Below are positions 16,428 to 25,544 of a stretch of 64,000 nt of DNA, in pieces. A program made the position numbers and the translations under genes. The stretch lies in assembly GCF_028736175.1 (NCBI RefSeq), contig NZ_CP117880.1, positions 5,106,824 through 5,170,823 on the forward strand, written 5' to 3'. The notes beneath the pieces are model-generated. The model was not told the origin of the DNA. It saw nothing but the letters and a program-made list of their open reading frames with translations, and did no database searches. Source of the stretch: Sphingobacterium oryzagri. Its GTDB lineage: Bacteria; Bacteroidota; Bacteroidia; Sphingobacteriales; Sphingobacteriaceae. The first letter of the stretch is position 1, and each line of letters opens with the position of its first letter.

Positions 16428-16990
16428 TAAAGATCCTCCCCTATAGCTATAAATTCGTTTCCGCGAAGCGCCAAACGAAAAAATCCATCGGCAAGCGTTT
16501 CGAACAAACCATGATCAAGCTGTTGCAAACCTGCGGTTGTTACAATCGCCCTTTCATCAACATAAATTCTCCGGCCTTTCACCATCCACTTTTCATAGTG
16601 CTGCTGTAAAAAAACCGTGCGTCTTCCGGGAGTAAGCAAAACGATATTGATGGCTGCACAAAAGGACAACAATTCCTCGTCAAGCGTATCCGAAATAATA
16701 TTGACTGCTTTATGATTGGTCTCTATTAAATGCGATAAGGCATCATGCAGGAAACCAACTTTTAAAGGAAAATGTTGGATTTGTTCTTGCGCATAAATAG
16801 TCTGCTTTTCGGAAAAAACGACGTCTACCTTGATATCCTCAGCCAGCAGAAAATCTACTGTATAATCGTTGGCAATAATCGTAGGGCTCCACTCCAGCAG
16901 CTGCCCTAAACCTTCTGAATCCAAGGCATCCATCGATGCGATGATAAGTGCGGGTTCTTGGTTTTCTCGGACGATATGATGCGATGACAT
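16427..16990 (-). CDS. Unrecognised 187-residue protein (weak thiamine-pyrophosphokinase resemblance)
   Basis: The ATG at 16990 (MSSHHIVRENQEPALIIASMD) is preferred over an in-frame TTG at 17026. The protein is soluble, with an alpha/beta first half (ALIIASMDALDSEGLGQLLEW, PTIIANDYTVDFLLAEDIKVDVVF, KAVNIISDTLDEELLSF) and a beta-rich second half (RRTVFLQQHYEKWMVKGRRIYVDE). The order loosely recalls thiamine pyrophosphokinase, but the D-x-DS metal motif is missing, so it would not be an ordinary enzyme of that kind. It sits between an M20 amidohydrolase and a GNAT gene in one operon. Confidence 0.6.
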   Translation of the reverse strand: MSSHHIVRENQEPALIIASMDALDSEGLGQLLEWSPTIIANDYTVDFLLAEDIKVDVVFSEKQTIYAQEQIQHFPLKVGFLHDALSHLIETNHKAVNIISDTLDEELLSFCAAINIVLLTPGRRTVFLQQHYEKWMVKGRRIYVDERAIVTTAGLQQLDHGLFETLADGFFRLALRGNEFIAIGEDL

Positions 16991-17032
16991 CTTGTTGTTG
17001 TACTGCGTAAACGCCTTCTGGCGCAAAAAATA

Positions 17033-18220
17033 TTAAGAATCGGCCAACTGCCTCAGAGCAATGTAAGCCATCAAACCGATACTGGTCTTTAAAGCACGCT
17101 CGTCAATATCAAATGTGGGCGTGTGAACGGCCGAGGTGATACCAAGAGATTTATTGCCGGTGCCCAAACGATAGAAACAGGCATTGATTTCCTGCGAATA
17201 GTATGAAAAATCTTCGGCAGCCGGCCATACATCAAGCTCGACCACATTTTCTTCGCCCAAATATTCTACGGCATAACTTCTGGACGACTCGGTAATCGTT
17301 TTTTCATTGATTAAAAACGGATAGCCTTTACGTACCTCAAAATCGCAAGATGCGCCCATGCTTTCAGCAATACCAACGGCCATTTTCACCATGCGCTCGT
17401 GCGCATCAGCTCGCCAGGTTTCATCAAACGTACGGAATGTACCTTCCAAGTAAACTTCGTCTGGAATAACATTTGTGGCTCCGTTGGCCATAATTTTGCC
17501 CCAGGACAAAACCGTCGGTGTGCGCGGATCAGCATTTCTACTTACAATTTGCTGCAGCGCCGTAATGATTTGTGCCGTAATGGCAATCGGATCTATATTT
17601 TGATGCGGATGAGCGCCATGCCCACCGCGACCTTTTACCGTCATAAATAGTTCATCGCACGACGCCATGTATTTACCCGCGCGGAAACCAACTTTCCCAG
17701 CCTCAATCAGCGGCATGACGTGCTGGCCGATGATGCCATTGGGCGTAGGATTTTGCAGTACGCCGGCTTTTATCATTAACGATGCGCCACCAGGAAGCCG
17801 CTCTTCACCGGGTTGGAAAATAAGCTTCACCGTTCCAGCAAATTCGCTTTTTAACGATTGTAAGATGGCTGCCACGCCTAGCAAAGAAGAGGTGTGCACA
17901 TCGTGCCCGCAAGCGTGCATCACGCCCTCATTTTGCGAACCATAGCTGCGGCCGCTCACTTCCTGTATAGGAAGTGCATCCATATCAGCGCGTAAGGCCA
18001 ATACCTTGTCGGAAGCGCTGTCGCCATGTATCAAGGCAACAATGCCGGTATCCGCCATGGTTTCATGAGGAATACCCAAATCATCGAGCTTTTGTTTAAC
18101 AAAAGCAGCCGTTTGGTATTCTTCAAAAGAAAGTTCTGGATGTTGATGAAGATGACGACGGATAGCAACCGTCTCTTCAAAAAATACTTCGGCAAGCTGG
18201 GAAATTTTCTCCTTCAACAT
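17033..18220 (-). CDS. M20-family amidohydrolase (N-acyl-amino-acid / hippurate type)
   Basis: A 395-residue metal-dependent hydrolase that removes acyl groups from amino acids or related amides. It begins AIRRHLHQHPELSFEEYQTA, has the metal site MHACGHDVHTS, GEERLPGGA and RGGHGAHPHQNIDPI in the dimerisation domain, and WPAAEDFSYY near the end. This is the pattern of the M20D group (hippuricase, IAA-amino acid hydrolase, carboxypeptidase). No signal peptide. The natural substrate cannot be told from sequence. Downstream are the unknown gene and the GNAT gene in the same direction. Confidence 0.9.
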   Translation of the reverse strand: MLKEKISQLAEVFFEETVAIRRHLHQHPELSFEEYQTAAFVKQKLDDLGIPHETMADTGIVALIHGDSASDKVLALRADMDALPIQEVSGRSYGSQNEGVMHACGHDVHTSSLLGVAAILQSLKSEFAGTVKLIFQPGEERLPGGASLMIKAGVLQNPTPNGIIGQHVMPLIEAGKVGFRAGKYMASCDELFMTVKGRGGHGAHPHQNIDPIAITAQIITALQQIVSRNADPRTPTVLSWGKIMANGATNVIPDEVYLEGTFRTFDETWRADAHERMVKMAVGIAESMGASCDFEVRKGYPFLINEKTITESSRSYAVEYLGEENVVELDVWPAAEDFSYYSQEINACFYRLGTGNKSLGITSAVHTPTFDIDERALKTSIGLMAYIALRQLADS

Positions 18221-18240
18221 GAGCTAAGGGTTTTTATATG

Positions 18241-18699
18241 TTATTCATATGCCCAAATGTCTTCGGTGAAGACAAATACATTGCTGTATTGCGCGCGAAG
18301 CACGCGCATAAAATTAGTCGCATCGGCACGACTTCGGAAATCGCCGACTTTAACCCGGTAATTAGGTTCGTCGTAACTTACATAACTACCCATATCTTTA
18401 TAGGCATTTTGAAATCTCGACTGCACAGCGTAGGCATCGTTTCTACTCGATCCCGAGAAGATCTGCACGCGGAATCCTCTTACTTTAACACGTTTGGCAT
18501 TTTTCTTATCCACCACCTTGGAGCCGAGACTCACCATACGTGCATTAGAAGGATTGATACCATTTTCTGCCCTGAATTCCTGCAACAAACCAATCAGTGA
18601 GTCTTTTTGCACCTCGACAACACCCGATTGTGCTTTGCTTATCTGCGTTAATCCTAAGAAAACAAAACCTAATATCAATCCTCTGTATAACATCTTCAT
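18241..18699 (-). CDS. Exported SPOR-domain protein
   Basis: A 152-residue protein beginning MKMLYRGLILGFVFLGLTQ, a clear signal peptide with likely cleavage near KAQ-SG. The C-terminal part (about 75-150) is a SPOR domain: GFRVQIFSGSSRNDAYAVQSRFQNAY, then YRVKVGDFRSRADATNFMRVL. SPOR domains bind denuded septal peptidoglycan. It lies directly downstream of secA (9 bp) on the same strand. Confidence 0.88.
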   Translation of the reverse strand: MKMLYRGLILGFVFLGLTQISKAQSGVVEVQKDSLIGLLQEFRAENGINPSNARMVSLGSKVVDKKNAKRVKVRGFRVQIFSGSSRNDAYAVQSRFQNAYKDMGSYVSYDEPNYRVKVGDFRSRADATNFMRVLRAQYSNVFVFTEDIWAYE

Positions 18700-18707
18700 C
18701 AAGATTA

Positions 18708-21700
18708 TTAACTGTTTTTTCCGTGACAGTTTTTATATTTTTGTCCAGATCCGCAAGGACACTCGTCGTTTCTACCAACGGTTTGTTCTTTACGAATCGG
18801 CTGGGTAATCTGTTGCTCGCGTGTGTCGCTATCTTCTTCCGATACACCCGTTGGCGAAGCTAGCTCCGCTTTCGTCGCTTTAACTTGCGCGGGTTGTGCC
18901 GGGATAGGGCGTGCCGCCTGAATATTTTGCGGTTGTTGCTGCTGTCCCGGGATTTCTCCTTTAAACAAAAAGCTAACTATATCTTTATTCATAGAAGCCA
19001 ACATGCTTTTAAACAAGTTGTATGCCTCCATTTTGTAGATAATAATCGGATCTTTCTGCTCGTAAACAGCATTTTGTACCGATTGCTTCAAGTCGTCCAT
19101 TTCGCGAAGGTGCTCTTTCCAGGCCTCGTCAATAAGGGCCAAGACAATGCCTTTTTCAAAGGATTTGAAGACTTCCTTACCATTAGACTCAACGGCTTTC
19201 TTCAAGTTTGTCGCAACTTGTATGCCACGAATACCATCACTAAACGGTACAACCACATTCTCGATCATCCCGCCACGCTCAGCCAATACATTGGTCAAGA
19301 CTGGCAAGGTTTGCTCGGCAACGTGCAAAGCTTTATTGTGGTAATGTGTAATGATCTGTTGGAACAATTTATCCGTCAAGTTTGGCACACTAGTATGCGC
19401 AAACTCTTCTTCATTAATCTCTGGATTGATCGCAAACAAACGGATCACTTCGATTTGGAACTCTTCGTATGTACCGCCTTCTTTGGCCTCTACAACCACG
19501 TCTTCCACAACATCAAAGATGGTATTGTTCAAGTCAACATCGAGACGCTCACCAAACAAAGCATTTTTACGTTTTGTATAAATTACAGTACGCTGCGAAT
19601 TCATCACATCATCGTATTCCAGCAAACGCTTACGAATACCGAAGTTATTTTCTTCCACTTTACGTTGCGCACGCTCGATAGATTTGGTCAACATGCTGTG
19701 TTGCATCACTTCGCCTTCTTCAACACCCATTTTTACCATGATGTTGGAAATACGCTCGGAAGCAAACAAACGCATCAAGTTATCTTCCAAAGAAACGAAG
19801 AATTGTGAGGAACCCGGATCGCCTTGACGACCTGCACGACCGCGCAACTGACGATCTACACGACGCGACTCGTGACGCTCCGTACCGATAATGGCTAAAC
19901 CACCTGCATTGATAACATCAGCGGTCAACTTAATATCCGTACCACGACCAGCCATGTTGGTCGCGATCGTTACCTGACCCGGACGTCCCGCTTCTGCAAC
20001 GATATCGGCTTCTTTTTGGTGAAGTTTCGCATTCAACACGTTGTGTTTGATACCACGCAACTTCAACATACGGCTTAAAAGCTCTGAAATCTCAACCGAC
20101 GTTGTACCCACCAATACCGGTCTTCCTTCTTCCGTCAGTCGTTGTATTTCTTGTGCAACAGCGTTATATTTTTCGCGCGCTGTACGGTAGATGAAATCTT
20201 GACGGTCATCCCGTTGGATAGCACGGTTTGTCGGGATTTCAACCACATCTAATTTATAGATCTCCCAAAGCTCTCCAGCTTCCGTTGAAGCTGTACCGGT
20301 CATACCTGATAGCTTATGGTACATCCGGAAGTAGTTTTGCAGCGTAATCGTTGCGTAAGTCTGCGTAGCGTCTTCTACTTTTACGTTTTCCTTGGCTTCA
20401 ATCGCCTGGTGCAAGCCATCCGAGTAACGACGGCCTTCCATAATACGTCCCGTTTGCTCATCGACAATTTTTACTTTTCCTTCATCAACAATATATTGAT
20501 CGTCGATCTCGAAAAGCGTGTAAGCTTTGAGCAATTGGTTGATCGAGTGAATACGTTCTGATTTTATGGAGTAGTCACGCAGCAATTCTTCTTTCTTCTG
20601 CGCTTTATCCTCTACGGATAGATCGGATCTTTCGATATCAGCAATTTCCGAACCGACATCTGGCAAAATGAAGAAAGACGTGTCTTCGCCCGATGCTGTG
20701 ATCAACTCAATACCTTTTTCGGTCAGTTCTACCTGGTTATTTTTCTCGTCAATAACAAAAAACAATTCCGCATCTACCTTCGGCATGTTACGGTTTTGTT
20801 CTTGCATATAATAGTTTTCTACTTTTTGCAACAACTGTCTGTGATTGCTCTCTGACAAGAACTTAATGAGTGCTTTATTTTTTGGTAAACCACGGTAAGC
20901 ACGCAATAAAGACATCCCGCCCGCTTCTACATCGCTATTTCCGGCAGCTATGGCTTTTTTAGCTTCGTTAAACACAGTGTTGATATACGCTTTTTGCGCA
21001 TTTACCAAACGCTCGATACGCGGTTTTAACTGATAAAATTCATGTTCGTCACCACGCGGAATTGGCCCAGAGATAATCAGTGGTGTACGCGCATCATCGA
21101 TCAATACCGAATCCACCTCATCGATCATTGCGTAGTGTAATTTACGTTGCACCATTGCATCTGGTGTTTGCGTCATATTATCCCGCAAATAGTCAAAACC
21201 AAATTCATTGTTCGTACCATAAACGATGTCGGAGAGATAAGCTTTTCTACGTTGTGGTGAGTTTGGCTGATGCTTGTCAATACAATCTACACTTAAGCCG
21301 TGAAACTCAAACAACGGACCGTTCCACTCCGAGTCACGTCGTGCCAGGTAATCATTCACCGTTACGATGTGTACACCCTGCCCTGTTAACGCGTTAAGGT
21401 ATGTTGGCAACGTTCCAACTAAGGTTTTACCTTCACCCGTAGACATTTCCGATATTTTACCTTGGTGCAAAACGATACCACCGATCAACTGTACATCGTA
21501 ATGAACCATATTCCAGGTTACCTCTGTACCGGCAGCTACCCAAGTGTTTTTCCAGATCGCTTTATCACCTTGAATCGTGACGTTTGTCTTGCGGCTAGCA
21601 ATATCGCGGTCAAAATCAGTAGCGGTAACTTCGATTTCTTTATTTTCAGACAGGCGGCGGGCTGTTTCTTTTACCACGGCAAAACCTTCCGGCAAAATTT

Positions 21701-22013
21701 CAGCGAGTACCTCTTCTAATTTCTTATCTCTATCTTTTGTTAATTTATCGACTTTTTCATAGAGCTCGGTTTTCTTACCCATATCGACATCGTCCTGATC
21801 GGCTTCCGCTTTTAACGATGCAATTTCTGCGTCTATTTCTGTTAAATATTCTTTAATTCTATCTTTGAATGCCAGGGTCTTTCCGCGCAACTCGTCGTTG
21901 CTCAATGAAGACAGCTTTTCATATTCTTCCTTTATCTTGGTTAATATAGGTTGTATAGCTTTAATATCCCGCTCAGACTTGCTGCCAAATAATTTACTTA
22001 AAAATTTCAACAT
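18708..22013 (-). CDS. secA: Preprotein translocase ATPase SecA
   Basis: ATPase motor that drives proteins through SecYEG. The 1101-residue protein is long, as usual for Bacteroidota SecA. The nucleotide-binding core has MSTGEGKTLV, DYLARRDSEWNGPLFEFHG and DEVDSVLIDDARTPL; NBD2 has GTTSVEISELLS and ATNMAGRGTDIKL, and the helicase motif RRVDRQLRGRAGRQGDPGSS is intact. The C terminus carries the zinc/SecB-binding motif CPCGSGQKYKNCHG. Start ATG at 22013. A SPOR gene follows within 9 bp. Confidence 0.98.
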   Translation of the reverse strand: MLKFLSKLFGSKSERDIKAIQPILTKIKEEYEKLSSLSNDELRGKTLAFKDRIKEYLTEIDAEIASLKAEADQDDVDMGKKTELYEKVDKLTKDRDKKLEEVLAEILPEGFAVVKETARRLSENKEIEVTATDFDRDIASRKTNVTIQGDKAIWKNTWVAAGTEVTWNMVHYDVQLIGGIVLHQGKISEMSTGEGKTLVGTLPTYLNALTGQGVHIVTVNDYLARRDSEWNGPLFEFHGLSVDCIDKHQPNSPQRRKAYLSDIVYGTNNEFGFDYLRDNMTQTPDAMVQRKLHYAMIDEVDSVLIDDARTPLIISGPIPRGDEHEFYQLKPRIERLVNAQKAYINTVFNEAKKAIAAGNSDVEAGGMSLLRAYRGLPKNKALIKFLSESNHRQLLQKVENYYMQEQNRNMPKVDAELFFVIDEKNNQVELTEKGIELITASGEDTSFFILPDVGSEIADIERSDLSVEDKAQKKEELLRDYSIKSERIHSINQLLKAYTLFEIDDQYIVDEGKVKIVDEQTGRIMEGRRYSDGLHQAIEAKENVKVEDATQTYATITLQNYFRMYHKLSGMTGTASTEAGELWEIYKLDVVEIPTNRAIQRDDRQDFIYRTAREKYNAVAQEIQRLTEEGRPVLVGTTSVEISELLSRMLKLRGIKHNVLNAKLHQKEADIVAEAGRPGQVTIATNMAGRGTDIKLTADVINAGGLAIIGTERHESRRVDRQLRGRAGRQGDPGSSQFFVSLEDNLMRLFASERISNIMVKMGVEEGEVMQHSMLTKSIERAQRKVEENNFGIRKRLLEYDDVMNSQRTVIYTKRKNALFGERLDVDLNNTIFDVVEDVVVEAKEGGTYEEFQIEVIRLFAINPEINEEEFAHTSVPNLTDKLFQQIITHYHNKALHVAEQTLPVLTNVLAERGGMIENVVVPFSDGIRGIQVATNLKKAVESNGKEVFKSFEKGIVLALIDEAWKEHLREMDDLKQSVQNAVYEQKDPIIIYKMEAYNLFKSMLASMNKDIVSFLFKGEIPGQQQQPQNIQAARPIPAQPAQVKATKAELASPTGVSEEDSDTREQQITQPIRKEQTVGRNDECPCGSGQKYKNCHGKNS

Positions 22014-22239
22014 ACTATTTTTTTTATCTCAGTTTACCGCTGTGCAATAATGACTCCAATTCTATTTTGCAGACATTTTGGCACCAATCGGGCAAATTTA
22101 CTTATTACATGTGATAAGTAGCAGCATTACAATATTATTTTTTTGTTTTGTTACCTTATGTAGCATGCTTTTTACGCCATCCTGCTACTTCTAGTATGCT
22201 AGCTGGCACCCTCGTTAGAAAAACAGCTAACATGCTTCC

Positions 22240-23115
22240 TTATTTTGTGAGAAAAAGTGGCGTATTTGTTTGGGGAATCAGATCCAGATTGACCGCCTTA
22301 TCAAACATTTGTTGTATTGCTGCGCGGCCAGTCACGCCCAAATCTTCCGAATATTTATTGACATACAACTCAATATGTTTGTACATAACAGATTCCTCCA
22401 TTTCCTGCGCATGCGCACGGATGTAATCTATACCCGACTTAGGATTTGCAAAAGCAAATTGCACACTTTGCCTAATCAGTTCGTTAACCTTCAATTGTAC
22501 CGCTTCATCCAAACGCCGTTTGATCACAATACCGCCCAGCGGGATCGGACAGCTTGTCGTGCGTTCCCAATAATCGCCCAGGTCAACAATCTTGTGTAGT
22601 CCTTTATCTTGATAGGTGAATCGGTTTTCGTGAATGATCAAACCCAGATCGATGGTTCCGTCCAAGAGCGAACTTTCAATATCGGAAAAAACCAGTTCTA
22701 CCTTATTTTGTAATCCAGGGAAAGCCAAGCCTAATAAAAAGTTTGCCGTGGTATATTTGCCCGGAATGCCGATTTTCAGTGTTGTATCGGTAACAGACAA
22801 TGGCTCACCTGCAGCAAGCATATCTTTTAAACGCTGCGCGATCTGTTCGTCTTTACAGATCAATAATGGTCCCACACCAAAACCGAGCGCGCTGCCAGCA
22901 TCCAACAAGGCGTAGTCTTTGGCTGCATACGCAAATGCATGATAGCTCAGCTTCGTAATATCCAGCTCGCCGCGAAAAGCCTTTTGGTTAAGCGTCTCGA
23001 CATCGTGGTATGCTACATCAAATTCCAACCCACCCGTATCTATTTTATGATGTATTAACGCATCGAAAATAAACGTATCATTAGGGCATGGAGAAAATCC
23101 TAATGTCAATTTCAT
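22240..23115 (-). CDS. mqnD: 1,4-dihydroxy-6-naphthoate synthase MqnD
   Basis: Enzyme of the futalosine route to menaquinone that cleaves cyclic dehypoxanthine futalosine to 1,4-dihydroxy-6-naphthoate. The 291-residue protein has the family start LGFSPCPNDTFIFDALIHHKID, the KLSYHAFAYAAKDYALLDAGSALGFGVGPLLI segment and the IHENRFTYQDKGLHKIVDLGDYWE motif with the catalytic-site His. The fold is that of periplasmic binding proteins, but there is no signal peptide. It implies the futalosine rather than the classical Men pathway. Other mqn genes are not in the window. Confidence 0.93.
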   Translation of the reverse strand: MKLTLGFSPCPNDTFIFDALIHHKIDTGGLEFDVAYHDVETLNQKAFRGELDITKLSYHAFAYAAKDYALLDAGSALGFGVGPLLICKDEQIAQRLKDMLAAGEPLSVTDTTLKIGIPGKYTTANFLLGLAFPGLQNKVELVFSDIESSLLDGTIDLGLIIHENRFTYQDKGLHKIVDLGDYWERTTSCPIPLGGIVIKRRLDEAVQLKVNELIRQSVQFAFANPKSGIDYIRAHAQEMEESVMYKHIELYVNKYSEDLGVTGRAAIQQMFDKAVNLDLIPQTNTPLFLTK

Positions 23116-23216
23116 GTTCTATTTTATTTAATTTTCTATATTCTCCTAATTTCAGGCAAAGTTCCAAACCTCGGTAAGCGTCGTGACCGAAGGCAAACGG
23201 TGCTCACCCATCGTGG

Positions 23217-23483
23217 CTAAATATGCACCTTGTAGAAATACAAGATAAACAACATACCGAGAAATGTACTGATAATAACGCCTTTAGCGATGTTATCTTG
23301 CGGCCTTTCTCGCCGATAATATATCCTCACCAGCACCAGGTTTACAGCGGCCGCCAATATATAAAACACGAACGGCTTTGTCGGAAAAAACTGCTGCACG
23401 AAACTCGTGTAGTTGGTCAATATATACGCAAATGCCGGCGCGAAAACACCGATAAACACACCGATCCAAAGACTATTTTTCAT
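23217..23483 (-). CDS. Small membrane protein, unknown
   Basis: An 88-residue protein from the second in-frame ATG (MKNSLWIG, 23483); a start at 23495 (MKAAMKNS) is also possible. It has three hydrophobic segments (about residues 5-22, 36-56 and 66-83) with RIYYRRERPQDNIAKG between the last two. Its start overlaps the end of surE, which points to co-translation. No family recognised. Confidence 0.65.
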   Translation of the reverse strand: MKNSLWIGVFIGVFAPAFAYILTNYTSFVQQFFPTKPFVFYILAAAVNLVLVRIYYRRERPQDNIAKGVIISTFLGMLFILYFYKVHI

Positions 23484-24261
23484 CGCTGCTTTCAAAATTC
23501 CAGGAGTTCAATTCGGTAATCGCATGGTGTGCTGTCATATCAAACTGTGTAGGTACGACCGAAACATAGCCATTGTGCAAGGCGAAAACATCGGTATCTT
23601 CGCCCTTATCTAACAATTGGAATTTACCGGTCATCCAAAAATACTCGCGTTGGTAAGGGTCTACACGCTCATCAAACTCCTCGAACCATTTTGCGGTGGC
23701 CTGCCGACAGATTTTTATTCCTTTTATCGGTTTGCTGATATGCGGAAAGTTAACATTAAGCAGTGTGGCTTTTTGCAGCCCGTTTTTTAATACCTGCTCG
23801 GCTATCGCACGCAAATAAGGCCGGCAATGCGAAAAGTCAGCCTGGTGAGAAAAATCATCGAGCGAGAAGCCAATTGATGGAATATCTTCAATCGCACCTT
23901 CTACCGCAGCAGACATGGTGCCCGAATAGAGCACGTTGATGGAATAGTTTAAGCCGTGATTGATACCCGAAACGCAGAGATCGGGTTTCTTTCCTTTAAA
24001 AATCTTATTGACAGCCAGTTTAACACAATCGACCGGCGTACCCGAACATTTGTACATTTCGACACCGTCATAAAGATCAATCTTATCCAACCGCAGGGGC
24101 CTACCAATGGTAATTGCGTGCCCCATGCCAGACTGCGGACTATCGGGCGCTACGACCACTACGTCACCGATCTTTTGCATCTCTTCCAATAACACCTTAA
24201 TGCCCGGCGCGGTGATCCCGTCGTCGTTTACGACCAAGATGGTCGGTTTCTTTTTTGCCAT
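23473..24261 (-). CDS. surE: 5'/3'-nucleotidase SurE
   Basis: Metal-dependent nucleotidase acting on nucleoside monophosphates, with polyphosphatase activity in some species. 262 residues. The acidic metal site is in ILVVNDDGITAPGI (Asp13, Asp14), with VVAPDSPQSGMGHAIT, the SGINHGLNYSINVLYSGTMSAAVEGAI motif and a conserved LLNVNFPH. No signal peptide. It overlaps a small membrane-protein gene downstream. Confidence 0.96.
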   Translation of the reverse strand: MAKKKPTILVVNDDGITAPGIKVLLEEMQKIGDVVVVAPDSPQSGMGHAITIGRPLRLDKIDLYDGVEMYKCSGTPVDCVKLAVNKIFKGKKPDLCVSGINHGLNYSINVLYSGTMSAAVEGAIEDIPSIGFSLDDFSHQADFSHCRPYLRAIAEQVLKNGLQKATLLNVNFPHISKPIKGIKICRQATAKWFEEFDERVDPYQREYFWMTGKFQLLDKGEDTDVFALHNGYVSVVPTQFDMTAHHAITELNSWNFESSDEK

Positions 24262-24274
24262 AATGCGAATCTAC

Positions 24275-24301
24275 AAAAAAAGGCACCGAAAATGGTGCCT
24301 T
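24275..24301 (-). terminator. Terminator after csbD-like gene
   Basis: Stem AAGGCACC/GGTGCCTT with a 6-base loop and, on the minus strand, a following TTTTT run; about 25 bp past the csbD stop. Confidence 0.8.
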
Positions 24302-24324
24302 CTTTGTTACTTGTGTTGAATCAG

Positions 24325-24513
24325 TTATCCTAAACTCTTCAACCAATCAATTACTTCTTCTCTTGTTTTACCCAATTTTTGCTGCATACGGCCTAATAAT
24401 TCTTCGTCCTGGCCCTCTTCATATTTCAAGTCATCATCGGTCCATTCTGCATACTCTTGCTTTACTTTACCTTTCAACTCGTTCCATTTACCTTTAAGAT
24501 CTAACTTGTCCAT
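24325..24513 (-). CDS. CsbD family stress protein
   Basis: A 62-residue CsbD-like protein: DLKGKWNELKGKVKQEYAEWTDDDLKYEEGQDEELLGRMQQKLGKTREEVIDWL. The W-x(2)-LKGKVK repeat and the central acidic stretch are typical. Members are abundant stress-induced small proteins of unclear mechanism. Transcribed alone with a terminator between it and surE. Confidence 0.9.
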   Translation of the reverse strand: MDKLDLKGKWNELKGKVKQEYAEWTDDDLKYEEGQDEELLGRMQQKLGKTREEVIDWLKSLG

Positions 24514-24690
24514 TTTATTCTCCTTTTTTGTTGTTTATCCATTAACAACTTGTCAAAAATTTTGTTTGAGCAGACACGCTTTTTGAAGTCCGAAAAAATA
24601 AATTGGCAACGTTTCCGAAGATTGCTCTACCTGCTCATCAGATTAAGCCTTATCTTAGAAAGATTATCAATCTTTGTTTTTTTATATATT

Positions 24691-25539
24691 ATGAGCCACA
24701 CTATTTTCGAAAGTCGTTATGCTATAGGACCGCGTGAGTCCAAAAATTTGGATACAAAAGGCCTACGGGAAAATTTCCTTATCGAAAAAGTCTTTTCTGC
24801 CGATAAGATCCATTTCGTTTACAGCCACTACGATCGCTACATGGCTGGCGGAGCCATGCCCGTTGCCGGAAAATTGCAACTGGAAACAATCGACGAATTG
24901 CTTAAGGAGCCTTACTTTTTGTCGCGTAGAGAACTCGGTATTATCAATGTCGGTGGCGATGGAAAAGTCGAAGTAGACGGCAGTACGTATGAAATCAACC
25001 ATAAAGAAGCTTTGTATATCGGAAAAGGAGCGAAAGAGGTTTTCTTCAGCAGCAACGACGCCGCAAATCCAGCGAAGTTTTACCTTAACTCCACGCCAGC
25101 ACACCAAAGTTACCCAACAAAACGTGTTACGAAAGCCGATGCCAGTAAAATAGAGCTTGGCGCATTGGAAACATCCAATCACCGCACCATTAACCAAATG
25201 CTGCTTAACAAAGTCGTTGATACCTGTCAACTGCAAATGGGTATGACCGAGCTCAAACCGGGATCGGTTTGGAATACCATGCCTTCGCACACGCACGACC
25301 GACGTATGGAGGTGTACTTTTACTTCGAGATTCCGGAAGCGCAAGCCGTTTCGCATTTTATGGGCCCAATCGATGAAACGCGCCATATCTGGATGCAAAA
25401 CGAACAGGCGGTTATTTCGCCTCCTTGGTCAATCCATTCGGGCGCTGGCACAAGCAACTACACCTTTATCTGGGGAATGGCCGGCGAAAATCTGGACTAC
25501 GACGATATGGATAAATGTGCAATAACCGACTTACGCTAA
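24691..25539 (+). CDS. kduI: 5-keto-4-deoxyuronate isomerase KduI
   Basis: Isomerises 5-keto-4-deoxyuronate (from unsaturated uronates released by pectate or similar lyases) to 2,5-diketo-3-deoxygluconate. From the ATG at 24691 it has 282 residues starting MSHTIFESRYAIGPRESKN; the upstream reading is not part of the family. The cupin metal site is visible as MPSHTHDRRMEVYFYFE (His, His, Glu) and WSIHSGAGT (His). The upstream neighbour is divergent. Genes for a DUF4861 protein and KduD follow in the same direction, so this is a compact uronate-catabolism operon. Confidence 0.95.
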   Translation: MSHTIFESRYAIGPRESKNLDTKGLRENFLIEKVFSADKIHFVYSHYDRYMAGGAMPVAGKLQLETIDELLKEPYFLSRRELGIINVGGDGKVEVDGSTYEINHKEALYIGKGAKEVFFSSNDAANPAKFYLNSTPAHQSYPTKRVTKADASKIELGALETSNHRTINQMLLNKVVDTCQLQMGMTELKPGSVWNTMPSHTHDRRMEVYFYFEIPEAQAVSHFMGPIDETRHIWMQNEQAVISPPWSIHSGAGTSNYTFIWGMAGENLDYDDMDKCAITDLR

Positions 25540-25544
25540 AACGG

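Noticed and set aside
18885..19808. 307-codon plus-strand frame opposite secA
   Set aside because: Secondary frame fully inside secA; no domain and improbable composition. The same holds for other long frames opposite secA, kduI, amidohydrolase and mnmG.
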